Shown one piece after another: positions 8,703 through 17,598 of a DNA stretch of 64,000 nucleotides. A program made the translations under genes and the position numbers. Below the pieces are notes generated by a model. It was given only the letters and a program-made list of their open reading frames with translations. It was not told the origin of the DNA and did no database searches. The stretch covers positions 1-64,000 of the forward strand of contig JAEUTY010000020.1 in NCBI GenBank assembly GCA_016787805.1, written 5' to 3'. The stretch's first letter is position 1. Each line of letters begins with the position of its first letter. The DNA is from Flavobacterium sp. (GTDB taxonomy: Bacteria > Bacteroidota > Bacteroidia > Flavobacteriales > Flavobacteriaceae).

Positions 8703-8731
8703 AAAACCGCCAAACTTCTGGTGGTTTTTTT
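8703..8731 (+). terminator. Terminator of the subtilase gene
   Basis: AAAACCGCCA / TGGTGGTTTT stem with one wobble pair, followed by T-run. Confidence 0.8.
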
Positions 8732-8753
8732 ATGCTTTTCGGTTTCGAATGAA

Positions 8754-8761
8754 TACTTTTG
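8754..8761 (+). promoter_or_regulatory. -7 box of the DUF2132 gene
   Basis: TACTTTTG ends 4 nt before the ATG at 8766, which predicts a leaderless transcript. No clear -33 TTG is seen. Confidence 0.5.
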
Positions 8762-8765
8762 TACA

Positions 8766-8996
8766 ATGGAAAACAATACTTCTAAAGATCCACTTCACGG
8801 TATTACACTACAAAAAATTGTAGAACAATTAGTCGAGTTTTACGGATTTGACACTTTGGGTGAATTGATAAAAATTCGTTGCTTTAACGAAAACCCTAGC
8901 GTAAAGTCGAGTCTAACTTTTCTCCGAAAAACACCTTGGGCACGCAAAAAAGTCGAAGAACTCTACATTCGTACCTTGCCAAAATTCAATAATTAA
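8766..8996 (+). CDS. VF530 (DUF2132) family protein
   Basis: A 76-residue protein with the family signature [47 protein letters not shown]. The fold is a small helical DNA-binding-like domain; function is not established. The ATG at 8766 is preferred over an upstream start at 8721 because homology begins there and a promoter box lies between the two. Its stop codon overlaps by 4 nt the end of the convergent acetyltransferase gene. Confidence 0.9.
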   Translation: MENNTSKDPLHGITLQKIVEQLVEFYGFDTLGELIKIRCFNENPSVKSSLTFLRKTPWARKKVEELYIRTLPKFNN

Positions 8997-9550
8997 AGAC
9001 GATTGCGTTTCAACAACGAATAAATCACTGTGTCAATAAACTTTCCTTCGTAATATTCGTTTTCCAAAATGTGCGCTTCTTTCACAAAACCATTTTTCTC
9101 TAATACACGTGCCGAAGCAATATTGCCAGGATCAATGACCGCTTCCAACGAATGCATGTTCATTTCATCAAATCCATAATCAATCAACAACTTAATGACT
9201 TCTGTGGCAATGCCTTTTCCATGACATTCAGGCAAAAACATATAGCCAATTTCCGACCTAAAATTATGCCATTGAATGCGATAATGTCCTACAACGCCAA
9301 GTAATTTATCGCTACCTTTCAACGTTACTGCCCAATTTATTCCTTCGTTAGTCTCAATTTTGTCATTGATCATTCTGATATGAGCCAACGCCTCTTCGTG
9401 ATTAGTCGCCAAAGGTCGCGGAATGTATTTCATGGTCTCAGGATTACTGCGCAACTCATACACTTCATTCACATCGTCATCGGTTATTTGACGCAAAAGC
9501 AAGCGCTCGGATTCTAAGTTTTTAAAAGGCAAAAAAGAAAAGGTCGTCAT
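8993..9550 (-). CDS. GNAT family N-acetyltransferase (RimJ-like)
   Basis: A 185-residue acetyl-CoA-dependent acetyltransferase of the Acetyltransf_3 group. Seen: [16 protein letters not shown] at the N-terminus, [28 protein letters not shown] (the Q/RxxGxG/A-type acetyl-CoA loop, about residues 110-137), then [17 protein letters not shown]. The substrate (ribosomal protein N-terminus or a small molecule) cannot be told. A -7 box TAACTTTG lies at 9571-9564. Confidence 0.88.
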   Translation of the reverse strand: MTTFSFLPFKNLESERLLLRQITDDDVNEVYELRSNPETMKYIPRPLATNHEEALAHIRMINDKIETNEGINWAVTLKGSDKLLGVVGHYRIQWHNFRSEIGYMFLPECHGKGIATEVIKLLIDYGFDEMNMHSLEAVIDPGNIASARVLEKNGFVKEAHILENEYYEGKFIDTVIYSLLKRNRL

Positions 9551-9563
9551 AGCAATTTTTTTA

Positions 9564-9571
9564 CAAAGTTA
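9564..9571 (-). promoter_or_regulatory. -7 box of the GNAT gene
   Basis: TAACTTTG on the minus strand, 13 nt upstream of the ATG. Confidence 0.45.
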
Positions 9572-9579
9572 TCATTTTT

Positions 9580-9730
9580 TTTAGAAGCTAATCCAGCCAT
9601 TCGTTACAAGCTTTTGGGCTCCAAGCTATTTTTGTACGCTTTTCATCAGCTTCCGTTGGTCGCTGCTCAAAAGCAACAAAAATTAGTCTTCCGCTACAAA
9701 AGGCTTTCCACTGCTGTCTGGGCTAGACTT
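9580..9730 (-). ncRNA. Flavo-1-like structured repeat element, copy A
   Basis: Read on the minus strand, the element opens with CTAGCCCAGACAGCAGTGGA and closes with GGCTGGATTAGCTTCTAAAA. It aligns over its length with the element at 54923-55080, including CCAACGGAA in the middle and TGTAACGAA near the end. The ends (CTAGCC...GGATTAGCT) can pair. This is the layout I remember for the Flavo-1 RNA motif of Flavobacteria; its function is unknown. Confidence 0.6.
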
Positions 9731-9760
9731 TGTAGCACTAAACACAATGAGTGCAAACCA

Positions 9761-10519
9761 TCAAATAACTTTTTCCAACGTTGCAATCTTTTTGTCCACA
9801 CTTCCCAATTCCGAAAGGCGAATGATTTTAAAAAGTGTACTTGCTACAAATCCTGGATTCGTTACCAATTTAGCAGTTTCAGTGATTTTCACATCTCTAT
9901 TTCGTAAAGCAATCGCTAACTCATTCGGATTCAGCGGAGCAATTTCGGTGGCAAATTTCCAAGCACCATCACGCGCCATTTGCATGCTAAAATCAACCAA
10001 AAACGTATCAACTTTATTGGTTTTCTTCAAAATCCATTTCAAAGTAGGCCAAATATCCGATAAGGCTTTTTCAACATTACCAACCAAACTCGACAATATT
10101 GTATTGATTGTATTGAAATCATTTTTCAAACTGTGTATTTCATTTCCAGAGCACACTTCAGCGGCCGCAATTCCCAAATCATAGTTGATGTGTGCGTTCA
10201 TTCCCAAAAGCAAATGTTGCATCATAATCAACCAAAAGTCATTCGATTTTTCAAACGCAATTTCCCAACATTGGGAAGGTTTTTGCTTGCTTTTATACTC
10301 GTAATAAGCTTTAATATATCGATTGGCAAAAACTACATCCAAACGCTCCATGCGCGGTCCATTTTCAAAATCGCCATTGACAATTCCTTCTTTTACTTTT
10401 TGAGTTACTTTGCAATACAAAACCGCAAAATAACCCAAAGTCGAACCTTCTTTTTTGGTTTCTGCAATGATGTTATTTAAAATCTGTATGACTTCGTCAA
10501 TGGTTTTCGCTTGGATCAT
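9761..10519 (-). CDS. DUF5995 family protein
   Basis: A 252-residue cytosolic protein of unknown function. The family block RMERLDVVFANRYIKAYY (about residues 76-93), then CWEIAFE and LIMMQHLLLGMNAHINYDLGIAAAEVC (about residues 116-142), is well conserved and His/Asn-rich, hinting at a metal or ligand site. The rest is helical. The threonine synthase gene lies 10 nt upstream on the same strand, so this gene is probably the last of the thr transcript, although a role in threonine synthesis is not implied. Confidence 0.8.
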   Translation of the reverse strand: MIQAKTIDEVIQILNNIIAETKKEGSTLGYFAVLYCKVTQKVKEGIVNGDFENGPRMERLDVVFANRYIKAYYEYKSKQKPSQCWEIAFEKSNDFWLIMMQHLLLGMNAHINYDLGIAAAEVCSGNEIHSLKNDFNTINTILSSLVGNVEKALSDIWPTLKWILKKTNKVDTFLVDFSMQMARDGAWKFATEIAPLNPNELAIALRNRDVKITETAKLVTNPGFVASTLFKIIRLSELGSVDKKIATLEKVI

Positions 10520-10529
10520 AATCTACATT

Positions 10530-11819
10530 TTAAGATTCTAAAAAATGTTTTAATTCTTCGTAGGTTTTGATTTGAGTCCGAACTTTCTCTTTATCCAAAA
10601 CACTTTCAATTTGCGTTGGAATAGGTAAAGTTACATTTAAAACAGGTTCAACTACATCCAAAAACTTAATTGGATGCGCGGTTTCTAAGAAAACACCAAT
10701 GCTATCGGGCTGATTTTGCATCTCTTTTTTCAATCCCAAATAACCAACAGCACCATGTGGCTCGGCTATGTAGCCCGAATTGGTGTAAATATTTTTCATG
10801 GCAAAACGCGTTTCATCATCGGTATAGGAATAGGAAGTAAAATCTTTTTTAAACTCCTCCAAATTGTGGTTATACATTTCCTGAATGCGCACAAAATTAC
10901 TCGGATTTCCAACGTCCATCGCATTGGAAATTGTCGGCACTGACGCTTTGGCTTCGTAAATTCCATTAACCAAAAACTGCGGAACCGTGTCATTAACATT
11001 GGTCGAAGCTACGAAATGATAGATCGGTAAACCTAATTTCTTAGCTAAAATTCCTGCACAAATGTTTCCAAAATTTCCACTCGGACACGAAACAATTAGT
11101 GGCTTTTTGAACTTTTTCAATTGTTTGTAAGCAAAGAAAAAATAAAACATCTGGGGCAACCAACGCGCAATATTAATCGAATTGGCCGAAGTCAGATTTT
11201 TATGGTTTAAACTGTCGTCCAAAAAGGCTTTTTTTACCATGTCTTGGCAATCGTCAAAAACACCATCAACTTCCAAAGCTTTAATATTTTGACCTAAAGT
11301 TGTCAATTGACGCTCTTGAATATCACTTACTTTTCCTGAAGGATACAAAATCACCACTTCAACACCTTTTACGCCTAAAAATCCACTAGCAACAGCGCCG
11401 CCTGTATCACCAGAAGTAGCGACTAAAACAGTGTTTTTTTGATCTTTTTCACGGTTAAAATAGCCCAAACAACGCGACATGAATCGAGCGCCAACATCTT
11501 TAAAAGCCATAGTTGGTCCGTGGTATAATTCTAATGAAAACACATTTTCTTCGACAGTTACACAAGGAAAATCAAAACAAAGTGTTTCAGCAATTATTTG
11601 TTTGAGTTCAAGAGCAGGAATTTCATCACCTACAAATGGTTGAATCACCTCAAACGCGATTTCTTCATTGGAAAAATTTTCAATTTCATCAAAAAACGAT
11701 TGTGGAAGAGTAGGAATAGTTTCAGGAAAATACAAACCTTTATCAGGTGCTAATCCTTGAATAACGGCTTCTTCGAAAGTGACTTTGAGTTGTTTGTTGT
11801 TTAGGCTAAAATAGTTCAT
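10530..11819 (-). CDS. thrC: Threonine synthase
   Basis: A 429-residue PLP enzyme converting O-phospho-homoserine to threonine, the last step of the pathway. The motif LYHGPTMAFKDVGARFM (about residues 98-114) carries the PLP lysine (FKD); SGDTGGAVASGF and SCPSGNFGNICAG are further cofactor-binding loops. Length is as expected for the bacterial ThrC type. It is the third gene of thrA-thrB-thrC, 38 nt after thrB. The gap contains a GTTTCAG/GTTTCAA heptamer repeat. Confidence 0.96.
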   Translation of the reverse strand: MNYFSLNNKQLKVTFEEAVIQGLAPDKGLYFPETIPTLPQSFFDEIENFSNEEIAFEVIQPFVGDEIPALELKQIIAETLCFDFPCVTVEENVFSLELYHGPTMAFKDVGARFMSRCLGYFNREKDQKNTVLVATSGDTGGAVASGFLGVKGVEVVILYPSGKVSDIQERQLTTLGQNIKALEVDGVFDDCQDMVKKAFLDDSLNHKNLTSANSINIARWLPQMFYFFFAYKQLKKFKKPLIVSCPSGNFGNICAGILAKKLGLPIYHFVASTNVNDTVPQFLVNGIYEAKASVPTISNAMDVGNPSNFVRIQEMYNHNLEEFKKDFTSYSYTDDETRFAMKNIYTNSGYIAEPHGAVGYLGLKKEMQNQPDSIGVFLETAHPIKFLDVVEPVLNVTLPIPTQIESVLDKEKVRTQIKTYEELKHFLES

Positions 11820-11820
11820 T

Positions 11821-11857
11821 GAGTTTCAGGTTTCAAGTTTCAGTTTTCAGTTTCAAG
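11821..11857. repeat. Intergenic 7-nt GTTTCAG/A repeat between thrB and thrC
   Basis: Heptamers of the same sequence as the inverted repeat at 2733, here in one orientation only. Confidence 0.75.
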
Positions 11858-12778
11858 TTAGATTGTTATTACGCCATTTGCATTAATTTTTGATGTATGC
11901 AAATCAAAGGTAATTCCTGTATTGACATAACTTTCTTTCATGGCTAGAGCTACTTTATCAGCTGATTCTTTTCCTTTGCACAATGCAAAAATCGATGGCC
12001 CAGCACCCGAAATTCCAGCGCCTAAAGCTCCATTTTGGAGCGCGGCATTTTTTACAGCATCAAAATTAGGAATTAAATGTTTGCGCAACGGTTCGATAAT
12101 CACGTCTTGCAGCGAACGACCAATTAATTCGTAGTCATTGGTGTATAAACCTGCGATTAATCCGCCCAAATTTCCTGTTTGTGTTATGGCGCTTTTCAGC
12201 GGAATCATGGGTTGCAAAACAGCACGCGCATCCGAAGTTTTGACTTCAATATGTGGATGTAAAACAACAGCGTATACTTCAGCCGGACTCTCAATTCGAA
12301 TCACATCCAACGGATTGTAACCACGCACCAACGTAAAACCGCCTAGTAGGCAAGGAGCTACATTGTCTGCGTGTTCGCTTCCGCTGGCTACTACTTCGCC
12401 TTTCATGGCAAATTCGACCAACTGGTGTTTGGTAAATGGTCGACCAAGTAATTCATTCATCCCAAAGACAACGCCAGCAGCACTGGCCGACGAGCTTCCA
12501 ATTCCGCTTCCCAATTTTAGAATTTTGTTGATTTCAATTTCGAAACCAAAGTCAACATCAACCGCATTGAGAATCGCCATTCCAGCTACTCCAGCCACAT
12601 TTTTTTCTGTTTCATAAGGTAAATTAGCGCCTTCAATTTTAGTAATTCGAATGCCTTTTTCGGGCGATTTTCGAATAATCATTTCATCGCCAATTCCGTC
12701 TAAACACAAACCCATTACGTCAAAGCCACAATTGAGATTGGCAATAGTTGCTGGGCAGAATACTTTTATACTAGTCAT
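11858..12778 (-). CDS. thrB: Homoserine kinase
   Basis: A 306-residue GHMP-family kinase that phosphorylates L-homoserine with ATP. Seen: the N-terminal VFCPATIANLNCGFDVMGLCL, the ATP-binding motif LGSGIGSSSASAAGVVFGM (about residues 88-106) and the C-terminal GISGAGPSIFAL. Middle gene of the threonine operon. Follows thrA by 81 nt containing a heptamer-repeat hairpin that could partly attenuate or stabilise the transcript. Confidence 0.96.
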   Translation of the reverse strand: MTSIKVFCPATIANLNCGFDVMGLCLDGIGDEMIIRKSPEKGIRITKIEGANLPYETEKNVAGVAGMAILNAVDVDFGFEIEINKILKLGSGIGSSSASAAGVVFGMNELLGRPFTKHQLVEFAMKGEVVASGSEHADNVAPCLLGGFTLVRGYNPLDVIRIESPAEVYAVVLHPHIEVKTSDARAVLQPMIPLKSAITQTGNLGGLIAGLYTNDYELIGRSLQDVIIEPLRKHLIPNFDAVKNAALQNGALGAGISGAGPSIFALCKGKESADKVALAMKESYVNTGITFDLHTSKINANGVITI

Positions 12779-12781
12779 AAT

Positions 12782-12856
12782 GTCTAAAGTCTAAAGTCTA
12801 AAGTCGGTAAATCAATGTCATTTGGAGATTATCCTTTTGACATTCGACTTTAAGAC
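12782..12856. repeat. Intergenic hairpin of 7-nt TCTAAAG units between thrA and thrB
   Basis: Three TCTAAAG units at 12782-12805 and a partly complementary CGACTTTAAGAC at 12845-12856. No T-run for termination. Confidence 0.7.
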
Positions 12857-12859
12857 TAA

Positions 12860-15307
12860 TTACACATTTCCAATTCGAATAACATCGGCAAAAATTCCAG
12901 ATGCTGTTACAGCAGCACCAGCTCCAGCGCCTTTAATTATCAATGGTTGATCAACATAGCGATCGGTGTAAAATTCTACAATATTATCTTTTCCTTCCAA
13001 ATTGTAAAACGGACTTTCTTTTGGAATTTGTTGCAAACCAACGCTGGCTTTTCCATTATCAAACGAAGCTACGAATTTTAAACGACAATCGTTGGCTTTG
13101 GCATCGGCTAGGAGTTTTTCAAAATGGGAAGAATGTTTAATTAAAGAAGCAAAAAAGTCGACGTTGTTGGTTGTATTCATGCATTCGTCAGGTAAGAAAC
13201 TATTGTTAACAATGTCTTCCATTTCGATGATATTTCCGCTTTCTCGAATCAGAATTAAGATCTTGCGCGCCACATCCACGCCGCTTAAATCAATTTTCGG
13301 GTCAGGCTCTGTAAACCCTTGCACACCAGCTTCTTTTACAACGTCATGAAAGTTATAAGTTTCACTGAAATTATTAAAAATAAAGTTCAAACTTCCCGAT
13401 AAAACCGCATTGATACGATTGACTTTATCTCCAGAAGCAATTAGGTTTTTGAGTGTATCAATGATAGGTAACCCTGCTCCAACATTCGTTTCAAATAGGA
13501 AAGGTGCGTTGTATTTTCGGGAAAGATTTTTTAAGTTTTTGTAATTATCGTATTGTGACGAACACGCAATTTTGTTGCAAGTTACTACTGCAATACTTTG
13601 TTTTAAAAATTGTTCGTAAATTGAGGCTACATCGTAATTGGCAGTAATGTCTACAAAAATGCTATTGCGTAGATTAAGTTCTTTTGTTCGAGAAATGAAT
13701 TCGGTAACATTTGCATTTTCGCCACTACTCAAGGTGTTTGGCCAGTCTTTTAAATCAATTCCATCTTCGTTAAAAACCATTTTTCTCGAATTAGAAAGAG
13801 CAATAACGCGGACATTAATCTTCAGATTTTCTTTTAAGAATTTCTTTTGTTGATGAATTTGATCGATGAATTTTTCGCCCACATTTCCAACGCCCATCAC
13901 AAACAAATTCAATTGTTTGGTATTGTCTTCAAAGAAACGTTCATGCAAAGTATTCAATGCTTTTTTGACGTCTTTTTCATTGATAACAACCGAAATATTG
14001 CGCTCGGAAGCACCTTGAGCAATGGCCCGGATGTTTACATTGTTTTTACCAAGAGTACTAAACATTTTTCCGCTTAATCCTTGGTGGTTTTTCATACTTT
14101 CGCCCACCAAAGCCACAATACACAAGTCTTTTTCAACACTGCAAGGATCAATTTTGCCTTGGACGATTTCGATTTCAAATGCAGCATCAATAGCTGCTTT
14201 AGCTTTTTCAGCATCGTTATTCAGGATTCCAACACAAATCGAATGTTCTGAGGAAGCTTGCGTAATGAAAATTACATTAATAGCGTTTTGCGAAAGCACC
14301 TCAAATAATCGTTTAGAAGAACCAGCAACACCTATCATTCCAGATCCTTCTAGTGTAATCAACGCAATATTATCAATATGTGAGATCCCTTTAATCGGAT
14401 TAACGCCAACTTCATTTTGATTCGAAATTAACGTTCCGTATGCATTGGCCTCAAACGTATTTTTAATCCAAATCGGAATGCCTGATTTCAAAACAGGCTG
14501 AATAGTTGGCGGATAAAGTACTTTAGCACCAAAATGAGACAATTCCATCGCTTCTTGATACGATATGCTTTCAATAGGTTGTGCTTGTTTTACAATTTTC
14601 GGGTTGGCCGTAAACATTCCGTTGACGTCGGTCCAAATTTCTAGCGATTCCGAATGCGTTGCATTGGCAATAATGGCTGCGGTATAATCTGAGCCACCTC
14701 GACCCAAAGTTGTGGTGTTTCCGTTTTCGTCGTTAGCTATAAATCCGGGCAAAACAACCACTTGCGATTTATTAGTGCCGAAATAATCACCAATTAGTTT
14801 ATTTGTTAATTCAAAATCAACGGCAGCTTTTCCGAAGTTGGAATTGGTTTTGATGATTTCTCTGCTGTCTTTAAAATTACTATTCGGAATCGTTTGTTGC
14901 AAAGCTGTGGCTATGATTTGAGACGATAAAAGTTCGCCAAAACCAGCAATAGCATCGGCAGTTCTTGGAGATAATTCTCCCAACAAAAAGCAACCATCCA
15001 ACAAGGTTTGCAGTTGATTGATTTGACTGTTGATGCGGATTAAGAGTTGATTTTGATTAGCACTTTCAACCAAATCACCAATTGCATCGAAATGTTTTTG
15101 TTTGATTTCTTCGATGCTGTTTTTGTATGATTCGTCTTTGCTAGCTGCTTTTTTGGAAGCGTTAATCAACATATCTGTAACGCCACTCAAAGCAGAAACC
15201 ACAACAGCTAATTTATTTGTTTTGGCTTTTTGATTGACGATATCAATAACTAGTTTAATGTTTTGAGCATTGGCAACTGAGGTTCCACCGAATTTTAGTG
15301 TTATCAT
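12860..15307 (-). CDS. thrA: Bifunctional aspartate kinase/homoserine dehydrogenase I
   Basis: An 815-residue fusion that performs the first and third steps from aspartate to homoserine. N-terminal aspartokinase: KFGGTSVA (residues 5-12) and TTLGRGGSDYTAA (about 200-212). Two ACT-type regulatory segments follow (about 315-460; VALVGESMKNHQGLSGKMF). The C-terminal homoserine dehydrogenase has the NAD(P) loop VMGVGNVGEKF and the GSLNFIFN and EPDPKIDLSGVDVARK motifs. In relatives of this architecture threonine is the feedback inhibitor. A threonine-rich leader peptide lies 92 nt upstream, so transcription is probably also controlled by threonine. Confidence 0.97.
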   Translation of the reverse strand: MITLKFGGTSVANAQNIKLVIDIVNQKAKTNKLAVVVSALSGVTDMLINASKKAASKDESYKNSIEEIKQKHFDAIGDLVESANQNQLLIRINSQINQLQTLLDGCFLLGELSPRTADAIAGFGELLSSQIIATALQQTIPNSNFKDSREIIKTNSNFGKAAVDFELTNKLIGDYFGTNKSQVVVLPGFIANDENGNTTTLGRGGSDYTAAIIANATHSESLEIWTDVNGMFTANPKIVKQAQPIESISYQEAMELSHFGAKVLYPPTIQPVLKSGIPIWIKNTFEANAYGTLISNQNEVGVNPIKGISHIDNIALITLEGSGMIGVAGSSKRLFEVLSQNAINVIFITQASSEHSICVGILNNDAEKAKAAIDAAFEIEIVQGKIDPCSVEKDLCIVALVGESMKNHQGLSGKMFSTLGKNNVNIRAIAQGASERNISVVINEKDVKKALNTLHERFFEDNTKQLNLFVMGVGNVGEKFIDQIHQQKKFLKENLKINVRVIALSNSRKMVFNEDGIDLKDWPNTLSSGENANVTEFISRTKELNLRNSIFVDITANYDVASIYEQFLKQSIAVVTCNKIACSSQYDNYKNLKNLSRKYNAPFLFETNVGAGLPIIDTLKNLIASGDKVNRINAVLSGSLNFIFNNFSETYNFHDVVKEAGVQGFTEPDPKIDLSGVDVARKILILIRESGNIIEMEDIVNNSFLPDECMNTTNNVDFFASLIKHSSHFEKLLADAKANDCRLKFVASFDNGKASVGLQQIPKESPFYNLEGKDNIVEFYTDRYVDQPLIIKGAGAGAAVTASGIFADVIRIGNV

Positions 15308-15399
15308 AATACTTGGGTTAGCATTTATTTTAGGATTTTGTTACACGTGACGTCTCTTCTTTCTGAAGAAAGCACCATAAAAATTGTTATATGTGAAAA

Positions 15400-15507
15400 T
15401 TATACCCCGAGTGGGGTTGTAGTTGTGGTTGATGTTGTGCCAACAAAACGTACAACCGAAGTGTTGGTTGTTGAAAAAGTAGTTTTTGTATTATTGTAGC
15501 ACATCAT
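15400..15507 (-). CDS. thrL: Threonine operon leader peptide (candidate attenuator)
   Basis: A 35-codon ORF, ATG at 15507 to TAA at 15402-15400, immediately upstream of thrA and not overlapping any other gene. Thirteen of 35 residues are Thr, with a cluster TTSTTTTTP at residues 24-32. That is the hallmark of a translated attenuator of threonine synthesis: ribosomes short of charged tRNA-Thr would stall there and alter RNA folding before thrA. A -7 promoter box (TACTTTTG, 15520-15513) ends 5 nt before the ATG, so the transcript starts practically at the peptide. The switch itself is not fully resolved: I see a short ACCCC-ACTC-GGGGT hairpin at 15404-15417 followed by ATAATTTT. Confidence 0.85.
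   Translation of the reverse strand: MMCYNNTKTTFSTTNTSVVRFVGTTSTTTTTPLGV
15404..15417 (-). promoter_or_regulatory. Short GC-rich hairpin at the end of the thr leader ORF
   Basis: ACCCC/GGGGT stem, 4-nt loop, followed on the minus strand by ATAATTTT. Possible part of an attenuator, but it lies within the last codons of the leader, where a ribosome reaching the stop codon would cover it. Competing structures involving 15425-15475 (ACAACC...GGTTGT) are possible. Confidence 0.4.
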
Positions 15508-15512
15508 AATTT

Positions 15513-15520
15513 CAAAAGTA
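15513..15520 (-). promoter_or_regulatory. -7 box of the thr operon
   Basis: TACTTTTG on the minus strand, 5 nt before the leader-peptide ATG. No TTG at -33. Confidence 0.55.
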
Positions 15521-15716
15521 GTATTTTTTGGTTACGAAAAAAATTTAGTAAGTATTTTTGTGAATATCACAATTTTATATCGTTCTACTTTTTAAATAAT
15601 TTTATATAAATGCATCACAGCAACGATTTTTGTTAAATTCTCAATAAAATAGAAGTTAAAATAGTTGGATTTTAACAATCGTTTACGGATTTTTGAGGTC
15701 AAATTTCAACTATTCC

Positions 15717-17219
15717 ATGGAAAATATACACTACATCAGTTCTGAATTATTGCATTTAGAGACGTTACAAGAGATTATTGCGGAACATAAATTACTGTCG
15801 TTATCAGAAGAAGCTAAGCTCAATATTCAGAAATGTAGGGAATATTTGGATAAAAAAATGGCTAACAGCGATGATCCAATTTACGGCATTAATACAGGTT
15901 TTGGTTCATTGTGTAATGTGAAAATTTCGAATGAAAATTTATCTCAATTGCAAGAAAACTTAGTGAAATCGCACGCATGCGGAACTGGTGACGAAGTGCC
16001 ACAAGAGATTGTGAAAATTATGTTGCTGTTGAAAATTCAATCATTGAGTTATGGACATTCGGGTGTTCAATTGCAAACTGTAGAGCGTTTGGTTGATTAT
16101 TTTAACAATGATGTTTTTCCAGTAGTTTATACTCAAGGGTCGTTAGGAGCAAGTGGTGATTTGGCTCCGTTAGCCCATTTATCCTTACCATTATTAGGAG
16201 AAGGCGAAGTTTACCACGATGGATTTCGTCAACCAGCGCGAAAAGTCATGGAAAAAATGGGTTGGGCACCTATTGTATTGCAATCGAAAGAAGGTTTGGC
16301 ATTGTTAAATGGTACTCAGTTTATGAGTGCGTATGGATGTTATGCGTTGTTGAAAGCAATGAAATATTCCTATCTAGCAGATGTTATTTCAGCTATTTCA
16401 TTGGAAGGTTTTGATGGACGAATTGAACCTTTCAACGATTTGATTCATTTTGTTCGCCCGCACAAAGGGCAAATTGTGACTGCTCAGCGCATGAAAGAAT
16501 TGCTCGATGGAAGCCAAATTATTGCGCAACCGAAAGCGCATGTACAAGATCCGTATTCATTTCGTTGCATTCCGCAAGTACATGGAGCTTCGAAAGATAC
16601 AATTGATTATGTAAAAAAAGTATTTAAGACAGAAATTAATTCGGTGACTGATAATCCTAATATCTTTATTGATAGTGATGTGATTATTTCGGGCGGAAAT
16701 TTTCATGGACAACCTTTGGCTTTGGCATTAGATTTCTTAGGAATTGCATTAGCTGAATTAGGCAGTATTTCAGAAAGAAGAACCTATCAATTGATTTCTG
16801 GTTTGCGAGGTTTGCCAGCGTTTTTGGTGGATAATCCCGGTTTAAATTCAGGGTTTATGATTCCGCAATACACCGCAGCAGGTATTGTAAGTCAGAATAA
16901 GCAATTGGCTACGCCAGCTAGTATTGATAGTATTGTTTCGAGTAATGGTCAAGAAGATCATGTGTCGATGGGAGCGAATGCAGCTACCAAATGTTTGAAA
17001 ATCATGGAAAACTTAGAGCGCATTTTGGCCATTGAGTTGATGAACGCTTCTCAAGCCATTGAATACAGAAGACCTTTGAAAACTAGTGAATTTTTAGAAT
17101 CGTTTTTAAAATCCTACAGAGATGAAGTTCCTCTGGTAAAAGAAGACCGAATTCTACATTACGACATTCAAAACTCAGTGGCGTTTTTGGATAGTTTTAT
17201 GATTGATTTGGAGGAATAG
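15717..17219 (+). CDS. hutH: Histidine ammonia-lyase
   Basis: A 500-residue member of the HAL/PAL/TAL family that deaminates histidine to urocanate. Residues 145-147 are the Ala-Ser-Gly triad in GSLGASGDLAPL that cyclises to the MIO cofactor; YGINTGFGSL is the conserved N-terminal loop. The selectivity pair is Ser-His (residues 85-86, NLVKSHACGTG), as in histidine lyases rather than tyrosine or phenylalanine lyases. The ATG at 15717 is chosen over a TTG 24 nt upstream. No other hut gene is nearby. Confidence 0.9.
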   Translation: MENIHYISSELLHLETLQEIIAEHKLLSLSEEAKLNIQKCREYLDKKMANSDDPIYGINTGFGSLCNVKISNENLSQLQENLVKSHACGTGDEVPQEIVKIMLLLKIQSLSYGHSGVQLQTVERLVDYFNNDVFPVVYTQGSLGASGDLAPLAHLSLPLLGEGEVYHDGFRQPARKVMEKMGWAPIVLQSKEGLALLNGTQFMSAYGCYALLKAMKYSYLADVISAISLEGFDGRIEPFNDLIHFVRPHKGQIVTAQRMKELLDGSQIIAQPKAHVQDPYSFRCIPQVHGASKDTIDYVKKVFKTEINSVTDNPNIFIDSDVIISGGNFHGQPLALALDFLGIALAELGSISERRTYQLISGLRGLPAFLVDNPGLNSGFMIPQYTAAGIVSQNKQLATPASIDSIVSSNGQEDHVSMGANAATKCLKIMENLERILAIELMNASQAIEYRRPLKTSEFLESFLKSYRDEVPLVKEDRILHYDIQNSVAFLDSFMIDLEE

Positions 17220-17579
17220 TTAAAACAACAAACTCAACAATCCAATTGCAGCGGGAACCGCTTGCACAAACAAAATCCGTTTTGAAGCCGTTATTGCACC
17301 GTAAATTCCAGCAATTAGAACGCATCCTAAAAAGAAAATAGCGACGTTTTTACTCCAAGAAGCATCCGAAATAAATAATGACCAAATCAATCCAGCGGAC
17401 AAAAATCCGTTGTACAAGCCTTGATTTGCGGCCATGATTTTGGTTTTTTCAAATAAATCGGATGGAATAGTGCGGAATACTTTTGGTCCGCGCGTTAACC
17501 AAGCAAACATTTCAAGCCATAAAATATAAAGGTGAATTATTGCTATAAAGCCGATGATAATTTGTGAAAGTAGATTCAT
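17220..17579 (-). CDS. DUF1304 family membrane protein
   Basis: A 119-residue integral membrane protein with about four hydrophobic segments (residues 5-30, 55-72, 78-95, 100-118). The family block EMFAWLTRGPKVF and NQGLYNGFLSAGL is clear. Function unknown. It follows the TMEM175-type gene by 19 nt and may be cotranscribed. It abuts the convergent hutH gene directly. Confidence 0.85.
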   Translation of the reverse strand: MNLLSQIIIGFIAIIHLYILWLEMFAWLTRGPKVFRTIPSDLFEKTKIMAANQGLYNGFLSAGLIWSLFISDASWSKNVAIFFLGCVLIAGIYGAITASKRILFVQAVPAAIGLLSLLF

Positions 17580-17598
17580 AGTTTTTAGGTTTCAAGTT

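Noticed and set aside
9747-10184. 145-codon + strand ORF over DUF5995
   Set aside because: Shadow of the conserved minus-strand gene and no start context.
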